From NCBI GenBank assembly GCA_018672315.1, contig CP076053.1, forward strand, positions 1,971,827-2,035,826: a stretch of 64,000 bases of DNA. The letters are read 5' to 3'. The notes beneath the pieces were generated by a model. That model had not been told where the DNA came from. It did no database searches and worked only from the letters and a program-made list of their open reading frames with translations. This document shows positions 32,142 to 40,407 of this stretch, in pieces; the stretch's first letter is position 1; each line of letters begins with the position of its first letter. Both the position numbers and the translations under genes were made by a program. The DNA comes from Nocardioidaceae bacterium (lineage in GTDB: Bacteria > Actinomycetota > Actinomycetes > Propionibacteriales > Nocardioidaceae).

Positions 32142-33008
32142 CTATCCGAGCGCGCGGATCGACGCGGCCATGCGCTTGGCGAAGTAGCGGTGGCCCGAGC
32201 CCGTGGGGTGGATGCGGTCCACCCGGATGAACCGTGCCGCGTTGCCCGTCATGTCGCGGCGGTCGCCGTCGATCCACCCCTCGGCGATCGGGTCGACCCA
32301 CGCGACCTCGGCCCGGTCGGCCTCGCGGCGCAGCACGTCGCGCAGCTGCAGCAGCGAGTCCGGCGGGTCGCCGTTGACCCAGAACGGGCCGAACACCACG
32401 GTGCGTACGTCAGCGTCCGCCAGGTCCGCGAGCAGCCTGCGGGCGTTGACCGCGACCTCGTCGTAGGTCTCCAGGCCTGCGTTGATCGCGGCGTGGTCGT
32501 TGTAGCCGCCCGCGACCACCACGAGGTCGGGGTCGGCAGCCACCACGGCGGGGGCGTGCTCGTCGTAGCTGCTGGTCTCGGTCGGCTCGGGGCCGTCGTC
32601 GGCCCACCCGGTGCCGCCCTCGGCGAAGTTCACCAGCTCGGCGTCCAGGCGCTTGGCGAGACCGTCGCCCATGCCCTTGCCGTCGGGGGCGCCCTTGCCG
32701 TTGAGGTAGGAGTCGCCCACCAGCGCCATGCGCACCGGACCCGTCAGGCCGGCGAGCCCCGAGGCGCGTACGGAGGCCATCTCGGTGTCGCCCTCGCTGC
32801 CCTCGCTGCCCGCGCTGCCCGCGGAACGGTCAGTGGCGCCCTCCGGTGTCGCCGCGGTCGCGGCGGTGGCCACCGAGGAGTCCCCGGCGGGCAGCAGCAC
32901 GGTCTGGGCGAGCACGACGAACGCGACGGCGCCCGCGGCAGCAGCGCCGGCCGCGGTGGGCGTGAGCCGGCGAGGCCGCGGCGCCCGATGCGCCGGCGTA
33001 CGTCCCAT
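32142..33008 (-). CDS. Secreted/membrane-anchored SGNH (GDSL-type) hydrolase
   Basis: 288 residues. An N-terminal hydrophobic helix (AAGAVAFVVLAQTVLL) after a basic segment, then a Ser/Gly/Glu linker. The catalytic domain has block I ALVGDSYLNGKG (nucleophile Ser), block III AGGYNDHAAINAG and block V HPTGSGHRYF with the catalytic His. Likely an extracytoplasmic esterase or deacetylase acting on cell-wall or EPS acyl groups. The start MGRTPAHR (ATG 33008) precedes the hydrophobic helix at a typical distance. Confidence 0.85.
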   Translation of the reverse strand: MGRTPAHRAPRPRRLTPTAAGAAAAGAVAFVVLAQTVLLPAGDSSVATAATAATPEGATDRSAGSAGSEGSEGDTEMASVRASGLAGLTGPVRMALVGDSYLNGKGAPDGKGMGDGLAKRLDAELVNFAEGGTGWADDGPEPTETSSYDEHAPAVVAADPDLVVVAGGYNDHAAINAGLETYDEVAVNARRLLADLADADVRTVVFGPFWVNGDPPDSLLQLRDVLRREADRAEVAWVDPIAEGWIDGDRRDMTGNAARFIRVDRIHPTGSGHRYFAKRMAASIRALG

Positions 33009-33093
33009 GTGACGCACTTTACCGTCGTACCGGTCTCGTGGCACCCGCGTTGGGAAGGTCCGCGAGGTACTCACCCGCCGCTAGGTTCGGGGC

Positions 33094-34128
33094 GTGCCGA
33101 CCCCCACCGAGCAAGCCCTCCTCACCTACGGCGACGACGCGGTGGTGCCGCTCGTGCAGGTCGTCCGGGGCGACGTCGTCGAGGGAACCCACCGGGGGGC
33201 AGCGGTCGTGCTGGACGCCGCGGGGCAGGTGCGGTGGTCGGTCGGGGACGTCACCCGCCCGGTGCTCCCGCGCTCGTGCAACAAGCCGATGCAGGTCATC
33301 GCGTGCCTGCGTCACGGTCTCGAGCGCCTCGACCTGCCCGCGGAGCTCCTCGCGCTGGCCACCGCGTCGCACTCCGCGGAGCCCGTCCACGTCGAGGGCG
33401 TACGCCGCATCCTCGCCACCGTCGGCCTCGACCTCGACGCCCTGCAGACCCCCGCCGTGCGGCCGATGGACACCGCCGCCGCCGACGCGGCCGTCCGCGA
33501 CGGGCGACCCGAGGCGCCTGCGTTCATGGACTGCTCGGGCAAGCACGCCGCCTTCCTCGCCACGTGCGTCGTGGCCGGGTGGGACACCGGCACCTACCTC
33601 GACCCGGCCCACCCGTTGCAGGTCGCGGTGCGGGGGACCTTCGAGGCGTACGTCGGCGAACCCGTCGAAGCCTCCTCCGTCGACGGCTGCGGCGCCCCGC
33701 TGCCGGGGTGCTCACTGACCGGGCTCGCCCGGGCGTACGCCACCCTCGGCTCCGCGACACCCGAGACCGACGCGGCGGCGGCGTCGGTGGCACATGCCTT
33801 CCGTACGCACCCGCTGATGACCTGCGGCACCACCCGCGACGAGCTCGCGCTGATGCAGGCGGTGCCGCGGCTGATCGCGAAGTCCGGCGCCGACGCCTGC
33901 TACGCCATGGCGCTGCCGGGCGGCGGTGCGCTGGCGCTGAAGATCGACGACGGGGGCGATCGGGCGCGTACGCCTGCCGCCGTCGCCACGCTGCGCGCCT
34001 CGGGGGCTCTCGACGACCTGGCTGTGGCCCTCGACGACCCCACCGTGCGCGAGCGCGTGCTGCAGCTCGGTGACGCGCCGGTGCTCGGCGGGGGACGCCC
34101 CATCGGTCGCCTGCGCCCCCTGGTCTGA
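33094..34128 (+). CDS. L-asparaginase II-type protein
   Basis: 344 residues, the size of the actinobacterial/rhizobial asparaginase family PF06089. Motifs are VVRGDVVEGTHRGAAVVLDA, RPVLPRSCNKPMQVIACLRH, LALATASHSAEPVHVEGVRR, FMDCSGKHAAFLATC and SSVDGCGAPLPGCSLTGLAR. These Ser/Lys/Cys/Asp clusters form the family active site. It hydrolyses asparagine to aspartate and ammonia. GTG 33094 precedes the conserved domain closely. Single-gene unit. Confidence 0.92.
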   Translation: MPTPTEQALLTYGDDAVVPLVQVVRGDVVEGTHRGAAVVLDAAGQVRWSVGDVTRPVLPRSCNKPMQVIACLRHGLERLDLPAELLALATASHSAEPVHVEGVRRILATVGLDLDALQTPAVRPMDTAAADAAVRDGRPEAPAFMDCSGKHAAFLATCVVAGWDTGTYLDPAHPLQVAVRGTFEAYVGEPVEASSVDGCGAPLPGCSLTGLARAYATLGSATPETDAAAASVAHAFRTHPLMTCGTTRDELALMQAVPRLIAKSGADACYAMALPGGGALALKIDDGGDRARTPAAVATLRASGALDDLAVALDDPTVRERVLQLGDAPVLGGGRPIGRLRPLV

Positions 34129-34250
34129 GGTCGCGTCCCAGGCGGTCTGCGGCCGGTCCGCGGATCGAGCGATGCGTTCTGTCGGACCGATGAGGTAGAA
34201 CCGTTTCGCGACGACGCCTCGGGAGCGTCGCGCTCCACGAGCCCTGGGGG

Positions 34251-35969
34251 GTGCTGCACGTGCGGGTGCTGCGAGCACTGCTGCTGCCTCCCCTGGTCAT
34301 CGCGATCGTCGTCGGCGTCGTGCTCATCGGGCGCAACGGCTGGCAGGCGACCCAGGCCGTCCGCGACATCCGCGCCGCCGGCACCGCGGCCGTCGCCCTG
34401 CGCGCGGCCCTCCAGGCCGGTGACGTCGACGCCGCCGGGCAGCAGCTCGCCGCGGTGGAGGCGTTCAGCAGCGCAGCGGCCGAGCGGCTCGAGGGCCCCA
34501 CGTGGCGCCTGACCGAGCGGCTGCCCGGCATCGGCGACGACATCGCGGCCGTCCGCCGCAGCTCCGCCCTCGCCGCGCGTGCGGCGGGCACGCTCGGGCC
34601 CCCGCTGCTCGAGGTCGCCCGCGAGCTGACCCCCGACCGGCTCCGACCCGTCGACGGCGCCGTCGACCTGCAGCTGCTGGCCGAGCAGGGGGAGGCCCTC
34701 GCCGAGGCCGGGGCCGACCTGCAGCGCCTCACGATCGAGCTCGAGCAGGTCGAGCTGGCCGAGGTGGTGCCCCAGATCCAGGACTCGGTGCGGCTGCTCC
34801 AGTTCACCCTCACCGAGGTCGGCGGCCTGGTCTCTCAGGTCCGGGACGCCGCGCAGGCGATGGGTCCGGCGCTCGGGGCCGCCGACGTCCGCCGCTACCT
34901 CGTGCTGCTCCTCGACCCCACGGTCGCCCGCCCCGGCGGCGGGGAGCCGGTCGCGTACGCCCTCCTCGAGGCCGACGAGGGCCGGCTCACGATCGCCGAC
35001 AGCGGACCGGTCGAGGCGTCGACGCTCGCAGGCGGGGCCGGCGTCCGGTTGGAGGCGTCCGAGGTGGCCGTGGCGGGCGTACGCCGTGTCGACACGCTCG
35101 GCGACGCCTTCCGTACGCCGGACTTCCGCCGCACCGCGCAGCTCGTACGCACCCTGTGGCAGCAGGCCGCACCCGGCGAGGTCGACGGGGTCGTCGCCCT
35201 GGACCGCGTCGCCCTGTCCGACGTGGCAGCCGTGCTCGACGACACCGCCGACGAGCCACCCCTCGAGCCCCTGCTGACCGCGGACTCGCCCGAGCAGCGC
35301 GCCACCCTCGCCGCGAGCCTGCGCAGCACTCTCGAGCAGGTCCTCGCCGGAACGGGTGACTCCGGCGCGCTCCTCGACACGTTCGCCGCCGAGGGCGTCG
35401 TCGACCGCCTGCACCTGTGGACCGCCGATCCGCAGGTCGAGCGCAGCCTTCCCCGGTCGAGCCTCGCCGGCGTGCCGACGGGCGACCGCGACGGCGCACC
35501 CCTGATCGGCGCCTATCTGGGCGCCCCCGAGGGTGGGCCCGCGACGCGTCTCGGGCTCCGCAGCATCCGCGTACGCACCCTCTCGTGCGCTCCCGAGGGC
35601 CGCGAGCTGGTCGTCTCCGCGGTGGTGGCCGGGCCGGCGTCCGAGGTCGGTCTCGGCGGCACCCTCGGCACGGCGGAGGTCGCCGACGGTGCGCTCCTGC
35701 TGCTGGGGTCGGCCGGCGGGGACCTGTCCTCACGCCCCGAGGTCGACGGCGTCGCCGTCGACGCGGAGACGACGGTGCTGGCCGGACGGCGGCTCATCCG
35801 CGTCCAGGTGAGCGTCGCGGCCGGCGAGGAGGTGGTCGTACGCACCACCGCCACCACCCGCCCCTCGCACCAGCAGGAGCCGCTGATCCAGACCGCGGCG
35901 CTGTGGCCCCAGCCGCGTGAGCGGGTCGACCCCGCCCCGTGCCGCCGCGCTGCCACCCCGCTGCCGTGA
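34251..35969 (+). CDS. DUF4012-domain membrane protein
   Basis: 572 residues. One N-terminal membrane helix (LRALLLPPLVIAIVVGVVLI), a helical, probably coiled-coil stalk at about 40-230 (ALRAALQAGDVDAAGQQLAA) and a large extracytoplasmic DUF4012 region with RYLVLLLDPTVARPGGGEPV and a late beta-rich part. Proteins of this type recur in actinobacterial EPS and cell-wall polymer loci; the biochemical role is unknown. GTG 34251 is chosen as it begins the helix-bearing N-terminus; GTG 34260 is an alternative. Confidence 0.8.
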   Translation: MLHVRVLRALLLPPLVIAIVVGVVLIGRNGWQATQAVRDIRAAGTAAVALRAALQAGDVDAAGQQLAAVEAFSSAAAERLEGPTWRLTERLPGIGDDIAAVRRSSALAARAAGTLGPPLLEVARELTPDRLRPVDGAVDLQLLAEQGEALAEAGADLQRLTIELEQVELAEVVPQIQDSVRLLQFTLTEVGGLVSQVRDAAQAMGPALGAADVRRYLVLLLDPTVARPGGGEPVAYALLEADEGRLTIADSGPVEASTLAGGAGVRLEASEVAVAGVRRVDTLGDAFRTPDFRRTAQLVRTLWQQAAPGEVDGVVALDRVALSDVAAVLDDTADEPPLEPLLTADSPEQRATLAASLRSTLEQVLAGTGDSGALLDTFAAEGVVDRLHLWTADPQVERSLPRSSLAGVPTGDRDGAPLIGAYLGAPEGGPATRLGLRSIRVRTLSCAPEGRELVVSAVVAGPASEVGLGGTLGTAEVADGALLLLGSAGGDLSSRPEVDGVAVDAETTVLAGRRLIRVQVSVAAGEEVVVRTTATTRPSHQQEPLIQTAALWPQPRERVDPAPCRRAATPLP

Positions 35970-36051
35970 CAGACGCCACCCACATCGGTGGGTGCTAACT
36001 GTGCAAGCGGGGTTTGAGCGTTATATGTAATGGCAGTCACGTGTATCAGGT

Positions 36052-36073
36052 TTGCATCTGCTAGCAGTTGCAA
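36052..36073. promoter_or_regulatory. 22-bp near-perfect palindrome upstream of HTH regulator gene
   Basis: Left half TTGCATCTGCT, right half AGCAGTTGCAA, symmetric except for one T/T pair. It lies 14 bp before the regulator's ATG in an AT-richer leader. Likely an autoregulatory operator of the HTH protein; a further TGCAAGC word is present at 36002. Confidence 0.55.
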
Positions 36074-36087
36074 GCATAGTGGTGGTC

Positions 36088-36528
36088 ATGGCGAAGACGA
36101 AGGTGAGCAACGCGGTGCAGTCGCTCGGCGACCACCTGCGCGAGCAGCGTCAGGCTGCTCAGCTCTCCCTGCGTCAGCTGGCTGAGCAGACGGGCATCTC
36201 CAATCCGTACCTCAGCCAGATCGAGCGCGGTCTGCGGCGGCCCTCGGCAGATGTCGTGCAGCAGCTCGCGAAGGTGCTGCGCATCTCCGCGGACCAGTTG
36301 GGCGAGCTCGGCGCCGACGTACGCGGCACCCCGTCGGTCACCGTCGAGGACGCCGTGCTCGCCGACCCCGACCTCACCGCCGCGCAGCGTCACGCGCTGC
36401 TCGAGGTGTACGCCGCCTTCACCGCCCCGGCCCGAGCCGAGCGCGAGGCCGCCCAGCAGGACGAGCCGGACACGCAGCCGGACACAGAGCCGGACACGCA
36501 GCCGGTAGACGAGCCGCTGACCGCCTGA
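36088..36528 (+). CDS. XRE-family HTH regulator
   Basis: 146 residues. HTH domain at about 8-65: LGDHLREQRQAAQLSLRQLA, EQTGISNPYLSQIERGLRRP and VVQQLAKVLRISADQLGELG. The tail is acidic and contains short PDTQ/PDTE repeats. The gene order HTH regulator, HbhA-like, DUF2516 matches M. tuberculosis Rv0474-Rv0475-Rv0476, so it probably controls the hbhA-like gene. ATG 36088 starts the domain; the longer frame begins inside the palindromic operator. Confidence 0.9.
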   Translation: MAKTKVSNAVQSLGDHLREQRQAAQLSLRQLAEQTGISNPYLSQIERGLRRPSADVVQQLAKVLRISADQLGELGADVRGTPSVTVEDAVLADPDLTAAQRHALLEVYAAFTAPARAEREAAQQDEPDTQPDTEPDTQPVDEPLTA

Positions 36529-36540
36529 GCGGCCGCCGGC

Positions 36541-36585
36541 ACCCAGACCACCCAGACCACCCAGACCACCCGGACCACCCAGACA
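36541..36585 (+). repeat. Five-copy 9-bp tandem repeat (ACCCAGACC)
   Basis: Five adjacent copies of ACCCAGACC, the fourth reading ACCCGGACC and the fifth ACCCAGACA, lie between the HTH gene stop and the hbhA-like ribosome site. They could space or modulate translation of the hbhA-like gene; copy number could vary between strains. Confidence 0.7.
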
Positions 36586-36621
36586 GCCACGAGCCGCAGC
36601 CGCGGCACGGAAGGAACTCAC

Positions 36622-37311
36622 ATGGCCACCAAGAACGCCACCAAGAACTTCAACCTCAAGGACGAGGCCGCGAAGCTCCCCTTCGCCGCCGTCGGCGCCT
36701 TCGACGTCGTCGTCGAGCGCGTACGCACCGTCTCCACCGACGTGCAGACCCGCATCAACGACGTCGAGTTCGACGCCGACAAGCTGGTCGAGCAGGCCCG
36801 CGGCCTGGTCAAGACCCGCGTCGAGGAGGTCCGCGACACCGCCGAGACCCGCCGTAAGGACATCGAGAAGCGCGTCACCGACCTGCAGAAGCAGGCCGAG
36901 GCGTTCCCGACCACCGCGCGCAGCGAGGTCGAGAAGCGGTTCAACGAGACCGTGACCGTGTACGGCGACCTCGCCACCCGCGGCGAGAAGCTGGTCGAGA
37001 AGATCCGCGGCGACAAGGCCACCGAGCAGGCCGTCGAGGGCGCGAAGCAGACCAAGGCGCAGGCCAAGGGTGCGGCGACCGCCACGAAGAACCAGGCCAA
37101 GACCGCGGTCAAGAAGACCCAGGCGGCTGCGAAGTCCGAGGGCACGGTGGCCGAGAAGGCGGAGAAGACCGCCAAGACCGCCAAGACCACCGCGTCGAAG
37201 ACGACCTCGACCGCCAAGTCCGGAGCCAAGCGCACCACCACCTCGGCGAAGAAGACCGCGTCGAAGACCTCGAAGGCTGCCTCCTCGGCCGCTGACAAGG
37301 CCGGCTCCTGA
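36622..37311 (+). CDS. hbhA: Heparin-binding hemagglutinin (HbhA)-like protein
   Basis: 229 residues. The N-terminal two-thirds is a long charged coiled coil (LVKTRVEEVRDTAETRRKDI and later EKRFNETVTVYGDLATRGEK). The C-terminal 90 residues are Lys/Ala/Thr-rich (KTAKTAKTTASKTTSTAKSG), the hallmark of mycobacterial HbhA, which binds sulfated glycans and is lysine-methylated there. ATG 36622 has GGAAGGA 7 bp upstream. The gene order matches Rv0474-Rv0476. In a free-living organism the tail may bind anionic surface polymers or DNA instead. Confidence 0.85.
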   Translation: MATKNATKNFNLKDEAAKLPFAAVGAFDVVVERVRTVSTDVQTRINDVEFDADKLVEQARGLVKTRVEEVRDTAETRRKDIEKRVTDLQKQAEAFPTTARSEVEKRFNETVTVYGDLATRGEKLVEKIRGDKATEQAVEGAKQTKAQAKGAATATKNQAKTAVKKTQAAAKSEGTVAEKAEKTAKTAKTTASKTTSTAKSGAKRTTTSAKKTASKTSKAASSAADKAGS

Positions 37312-37402
37312 TCCAGTTCCCCCGGCGCTGACGCCTCGCGCCGGTCGTGCCTGACCGCCCGGTCCCTCTCCCAGGACGTTCCTCGGGCAGGTCGGCACCA
37401 CG

Positions 37403-37445
37403 CAGAGCCCTCGGGTCCATCCCTCCCTCGGACCCGGGGGCTCTG
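37403..37445 (+). terminator. Intrinsic terminator-like hairpin after hbhA
   Basis: CAGAGCCCTCGGGTCC (37403-37418) pairs with GGACCCGGGGGCTCTG (37430-37445), 16 bp with one G-T wobble and an 11-nt loop, followed by TTCTGTCC. It ends the HTH-hbhA transcript before the DUF2516 gene. Confidence 0.7.
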
Positions 37446-37495
37446 TTCTGTCCGCTCACCCCCGCCTCGCGGGCCCTCTCGCCTAGGATCGAGCC

Positions 37496-37768
37496 ATGGA
37501 GCTGATCACCGGCATCACCCTGCTCGCGGCGTACGCGCTGCTCGCTGTGAAGCTGTGGGCCCTCATCGACGCCGTGACCCGCCCCAGCGAGGCGTACGAG
37601 GCCGCGGGCAAGCTCACCAAGCCCGCGTGGCTGCTGATCCTCGGTCTCGCCCTGGTCGCCCACCTCATCGACATGCAGCCCGTCGGCCTGCTGAACGTGG
37701 TCGGCACGGTCGCCGCGTTCGTCTACCTGCTCGACGTGCGCCCCGCCCTCGCCCGGCTGCGGCGCTGA
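37496..37768 (+). CDS. DUF2516-family membrane protein
   Basis: 90 residues with three hydrophobic segments (ITLLAAYALLAVKLWALIDA, AWLLILGLALVAHLI, LNVVGTVAAFVYLLDVRPAL). It matches the small protein that follows HbhA in mycobacteria (Rv0476-like) in size, topology and position. ATG 37496 is the only reasonable start. Function unknown. Confidence 0.82.
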   Translation: MELITGITLLAAYALLAVKLWALIDAVTRPSEAYEAAGKLTKPAWLLILGLALVAHLIDMQPVGLLNVVGTVAAFVYLLDVRPALARLRR

Positions 37769-37865
37769 GTCGACCGGGGAATCGACGGGGGACCAATGGC
37801 CCGTTCTGACTACGTATGACCCGGCTCATCTGGACTAGGCGACCGAATCGGTCGATACTGGCGGA

Positions 37866-39455
37866 ATGTCGACGACCTTCTCGGGACAGGTCGGCCAGAA
37901 GCAGACGCAGCAGCCTGCACCGCAGCTTCTTCCACCTCCCGGTGCGCCACTCAGCCACCCGTTCACCCATTGGGGCGATCTCGACGTGAGCCAGACTCCG
38001 TCGATGCCCGAGCGACGACCGACCCGCCGCACGGCCCGCGGAGCGCGACGCGCGCTGCAGCGCAAGCTGCAGCCGTTCGTGGCGCTGATGGTCGTGGTCG
38101 ACGCGATCATGATCGCCCTGTCGGTGCTCGTGGCCGCCCGGCTGCGCGAGGTCTTCGACTTCTTCTACGGCGTGGAGTTCTCCGACGCCCTCATCGTCGG
38201 CTCCGCAATCTCGTTCGCGGTGGTGTGGCTGGTCGCGCTGTTCTTCCGCGGGGCGTACGACGTGCGCCAGGTCGGGTCCGGCATGGCCGAGTACGCCGCC
38301 GTCACCCGCGCCTCGTGGATGGCCGCCGCCGGCATCGGGGTCATCCTGTTCCTGTTCCAGGCGACGCTCTCGCGCGGGCTGTACCTGATCTCCTTCGCCG
38401 TCGGCTTCCCCGCGCTGCTGCTGGGTCGCTGGCTCGTACGCCGCCTGCTCAACCGCGTCCGCGCCGCCGGCCGCCTGCGCCACCGCACCCTCGTGCTCGG
38501 CGCCCCCGCGGCCGTCGAGGAGATCGTGGGCGTCGTCCGCCGCAACCAGGCCTCGGCGTACGAGCTCGTCGGTGCCTGCGTCCCGCAGACGGTCGACGGC
38601 CTGTCGGTGCCCGTGCTGGGCCGCGCCCGGGACGTACGCGAGCTCGTCTCCGAGCACCGCATCGACACCGTGCTGGTGACCGGCGGGCTCGACTCCGCCG
38701 CCTCGCTCCGCCGGGTCGGCTGGGCGCTGGAGGGGCTCGACGTCGACCTCGTCGTCACGCCGTCGCTGACGGAGGTGGCCGGTACGCGCATCCACATGCG
38801 GATGGTCGCCGGCCTGCCCCTGGTGCACGTGGAGGAGCCGCAGGCGGGCGCCGCGTCCGGTCTGCGCAAGCGGGCCTTCGACGTCACCGTCGCCTCGACC
38901 CTGCTCGTGCTCGGCGCGCCCGTCTTCGCGCTGGTCGCCCTCCTCATCAAGCTCGAGGACCGCGGCCCGGTCTTCTTCCGCCAGCAGCGCGCGGGTCGCG
39001 ACGGCGAGGACTTCGGCATGATCAAGTTCCGCTCGATGGTGCCCGACGCCGAGGACCGGCTGGGCGAGGTCAGCGCCGGCAACGAGGTCGAGGGCGGGGT
39101 GCTCTTCAAGTCCAAGCAGGACCACCGCATCACCCGGGTCGGGTCGGTGCTGCGCAAGTTCAGCCTCGACGAGCTGCCGCAGCTGCTGAATGTGGTCATG
39201 GGCGACATGTCGCTGGTGGGCCCGCGGCCGCCGCTGGGCAGCGAGGTCGCGCAGTACGCCGACGACCACCACCGGCGCCTGCTCGTACGCCCCGGCATGA
39301 CCGGCCTGTGGCAGGTCTCCGGACGCTCGGACCTGTCGTGGGACGAGTCGGTGCGCCTGGACCTCTACTACGTCGACAACTGGTCCCTCGCCGGTGACCT
39401 GATGATCATGCTCCGCACCGTGCGTGCGGTCGCTGCGGGCCGCGGCGCCTACTGA
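37866..39455 (+). CDS. Undecaprenyl-phosphate sugar-1-phosphate transferase (EPS initiation)
   Basis: 529 residues. About four or five N-terminal membrane helices (for example VALMVVVDAIMIALSVLVAA), a cytosolic Rossmann-like domain (HRTLVLGAPAAVEEIVGVVR), then the catalytic bacterial sugar transferase domain: FDVTVASTLLVLGAPVFALV, RAGRDGEDFGMIKFRSM, LDELPQLLNVVMGDMSLVGP and RPGMTGLWQVSGRSDLSWDE. This WbaP/CpsE-type enzyme attaches the first sugar phosphate to the lipid carrier. It lies about 24 kb from the EPS island, which has no such enzyme, so it probably serves that locus. ATG 37866 has no strong ribosome site. Confidence 0.93.
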   Translation: MSTTFSGQVGQKQTQQPAPQLLPPPGAPLSHPFTHWGDLDVSQTPSMPERRPTRRTARGARRALQRKLQPFVALMVVVDAIMIALSVLVAARLREVFDFFYGVEFSDALIVGSAISFAVVWLVALFFRGAYDVRQVGSGMAEYAAVTRASWMAAAGIGVILFLFQATLSRGLYLISFAVGFPALLLGRWLVRRLLNRVRAAGRLRHRTLVLGAPAAVEEIVGVVRRNQASAYELVGACVPQTVDGLSVPVLGRARDVRELVSEHRIDTVLVTGGLDSAASLRRVGWALEGLDVDLVVTPSLTEVAGTRIHMRMVAGLPLVHVEEPQAGAASGLRKRAFDVTVASTLLVLGAPVFALVALLIKLEDRGPVFFRQQRAGRDGEDFGMIKFRSMVPDAEDRLGEVSAGNEVEGGVLFKSKQDHRITRVGSVLRKFSLDELPQLLNVVMGDMSLVGPRPPLGSEVAQYADDHHRRLLVRPGMTGLWQVSGRSDLSWDESVRLDLYYVDNWSLAGDLMIMLRTVRAVAAGRGAY

Positions 39456-39459
39456 CGCC

Positions 39460-39544
39460 GAGGGGTCACTTCCCGTGAGGGGTCACTTCTCGCGAGGGGT
39501 CACTTCCCGCGAGGGGTCACTTCTCGCGAGGGGTCACTTCTCGC
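39460..39544 (+). repeat. Five-copy 17-bp tandem repeat
   Basis: Five abutting copies of GAGGGGTCACTT(C/T)(C)CG(T/C), typically GAGGGGTCACTTCTCGC, between the convergent ends of the sugar transferase (stop 39455) and the SDR gene (stop 39553). The motif resembles the 21-bp GAGAGGGCACA repeat at 61.3 kb. Confidence 0.85.
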
Positions 39545-39552
39545 GGACCCGT

Positions 39553-40314
39553 CTACTGCCCCACCCGGTGCACCTTGTGCTGGGCCGCCTGCGCGCGTGG
39601 CTTGATGACCAGCTCGTCGATGTTCACGTGCGCGGGACGGGTGGCGATCCACGCGACCGCGTCGGCGACGTCGGGAGCGACCAGCGGATCGGGTACGCCG
39701 GCGTACACCCCGGCCGCCTTGTCGGCGTCACCGTCGAAGCGGTTGAGGCTGAACTCTTCGGTCTCGACCATCCCGGGGGCGACCTCGCTGACCCGCACCG
39801 GCTGACCGCACAGCTCGAGGCGCAGCGTCTCGGTGACGACCTTCACGGCGTGCTTGGCGGCGGTGTAGCCGGCGCCGCCCTCGTACGCGACCCGCCCTGC
39901 GGTGGAGCCGACGTTGACGATCAGCCCGTCCCCCGAGGCGACCAGGGCGGACAGCAGGGCGCGGGTGACACGCACGAGGCCGAGCACGTTCACCTCGTAC
40001 ATCCACTGCCAGTCGTCGAGGTCGGCCTGCGCCACCGGGTCCAGGCCGCGTGCCCCACCGGCGTTGTTGACCAGCACGGAGAGCTCGTCACCGACCTCGG
40101 CTGCCAGTGCCACGACGTCGTCGTCCGAGGTGATGTCGCACGCGAGGGCAACGCCGCCGATGTCGGCGGCGAGCGCCTCGATGCGCTCGGTGCGGCGGGC
40201 CACGCAGATCACGCGGAACCCCGCGGACGCCAGCGCCCGGGCCGAGGCCTCACCGATGCCGGACGAGGCTCCGGTGACCACTGCTGTCCGTCCATCGATC
40301 TCCGCGCGCTCCAT
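39553..40314 (-). CDS. Short-chain dehydrogenase/reductase
   Basis: 253-residue classical SDR. Cofactor motif VVTGASSGIGEASA at 12-25, with Arg residues after the second strand (ARRTERIE) suggesting NADP preference. Then NNAGGARG, catalytic NVGSTAG and Tyr/Lys pair GYTAAKHAV, and PGMVETEEF. It is most like the YdfG/serine-dehydrogenase-like group (KPRAQ near the C-terminus). Substrate unknown. Confidence 0.9.
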   Translation of the reverse strand: MERAEIDGRTAVVTGASSGIGEASARALASAGFRVICVARRTERIEALAADIGGVALACDITSDDDVVALAAEVGDELSVLVNNAGGARGLDPVAQADLDDWQWMYEVNVLGLVRVTRALLSALVASGDGLIVNVGSTAGRVAYEGGAGYTAAKHAVKVVTETLRLELCGQPVRVSEVAPGMVETEEFSLNRFDGDADKAAGVYAGVPDPLVAPDVADAVAWIATRPAHVNIDELVIKPRAQAAQHKVHRVGQ

Positions 40315-40407
40315 GGCTGCACGCTAGCCCCGGCCCCACCCCGGTGCGGATCTCAGCCCTGTGGATGAGGCCGGCCGCTGACCGGTGCCGGGCCCGACAC
40401 TGGTCGC

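Noticed and set aside
31875-34073. Long plus-strand open frame (732 codons) across the SGNH gene and asparaginase
   Set aside because: It overlaps well-supported genes on both strands in other frames and reads as Arg/Gly/Ala-rich filler.
36061-37401. Minus-strand Gly/Leu-rich frame opposite the HTH and HbhA-like genes
   Set aside because: It is the complement of Lys/Ala-rich and HTH coding sequence; the forward products match known families and have ribosome sites.
39460-39544. CRISPR-like array
   Set aside because: The repeats abut with no unique spacers and the unit is only 17 bp; no cas genes are present.
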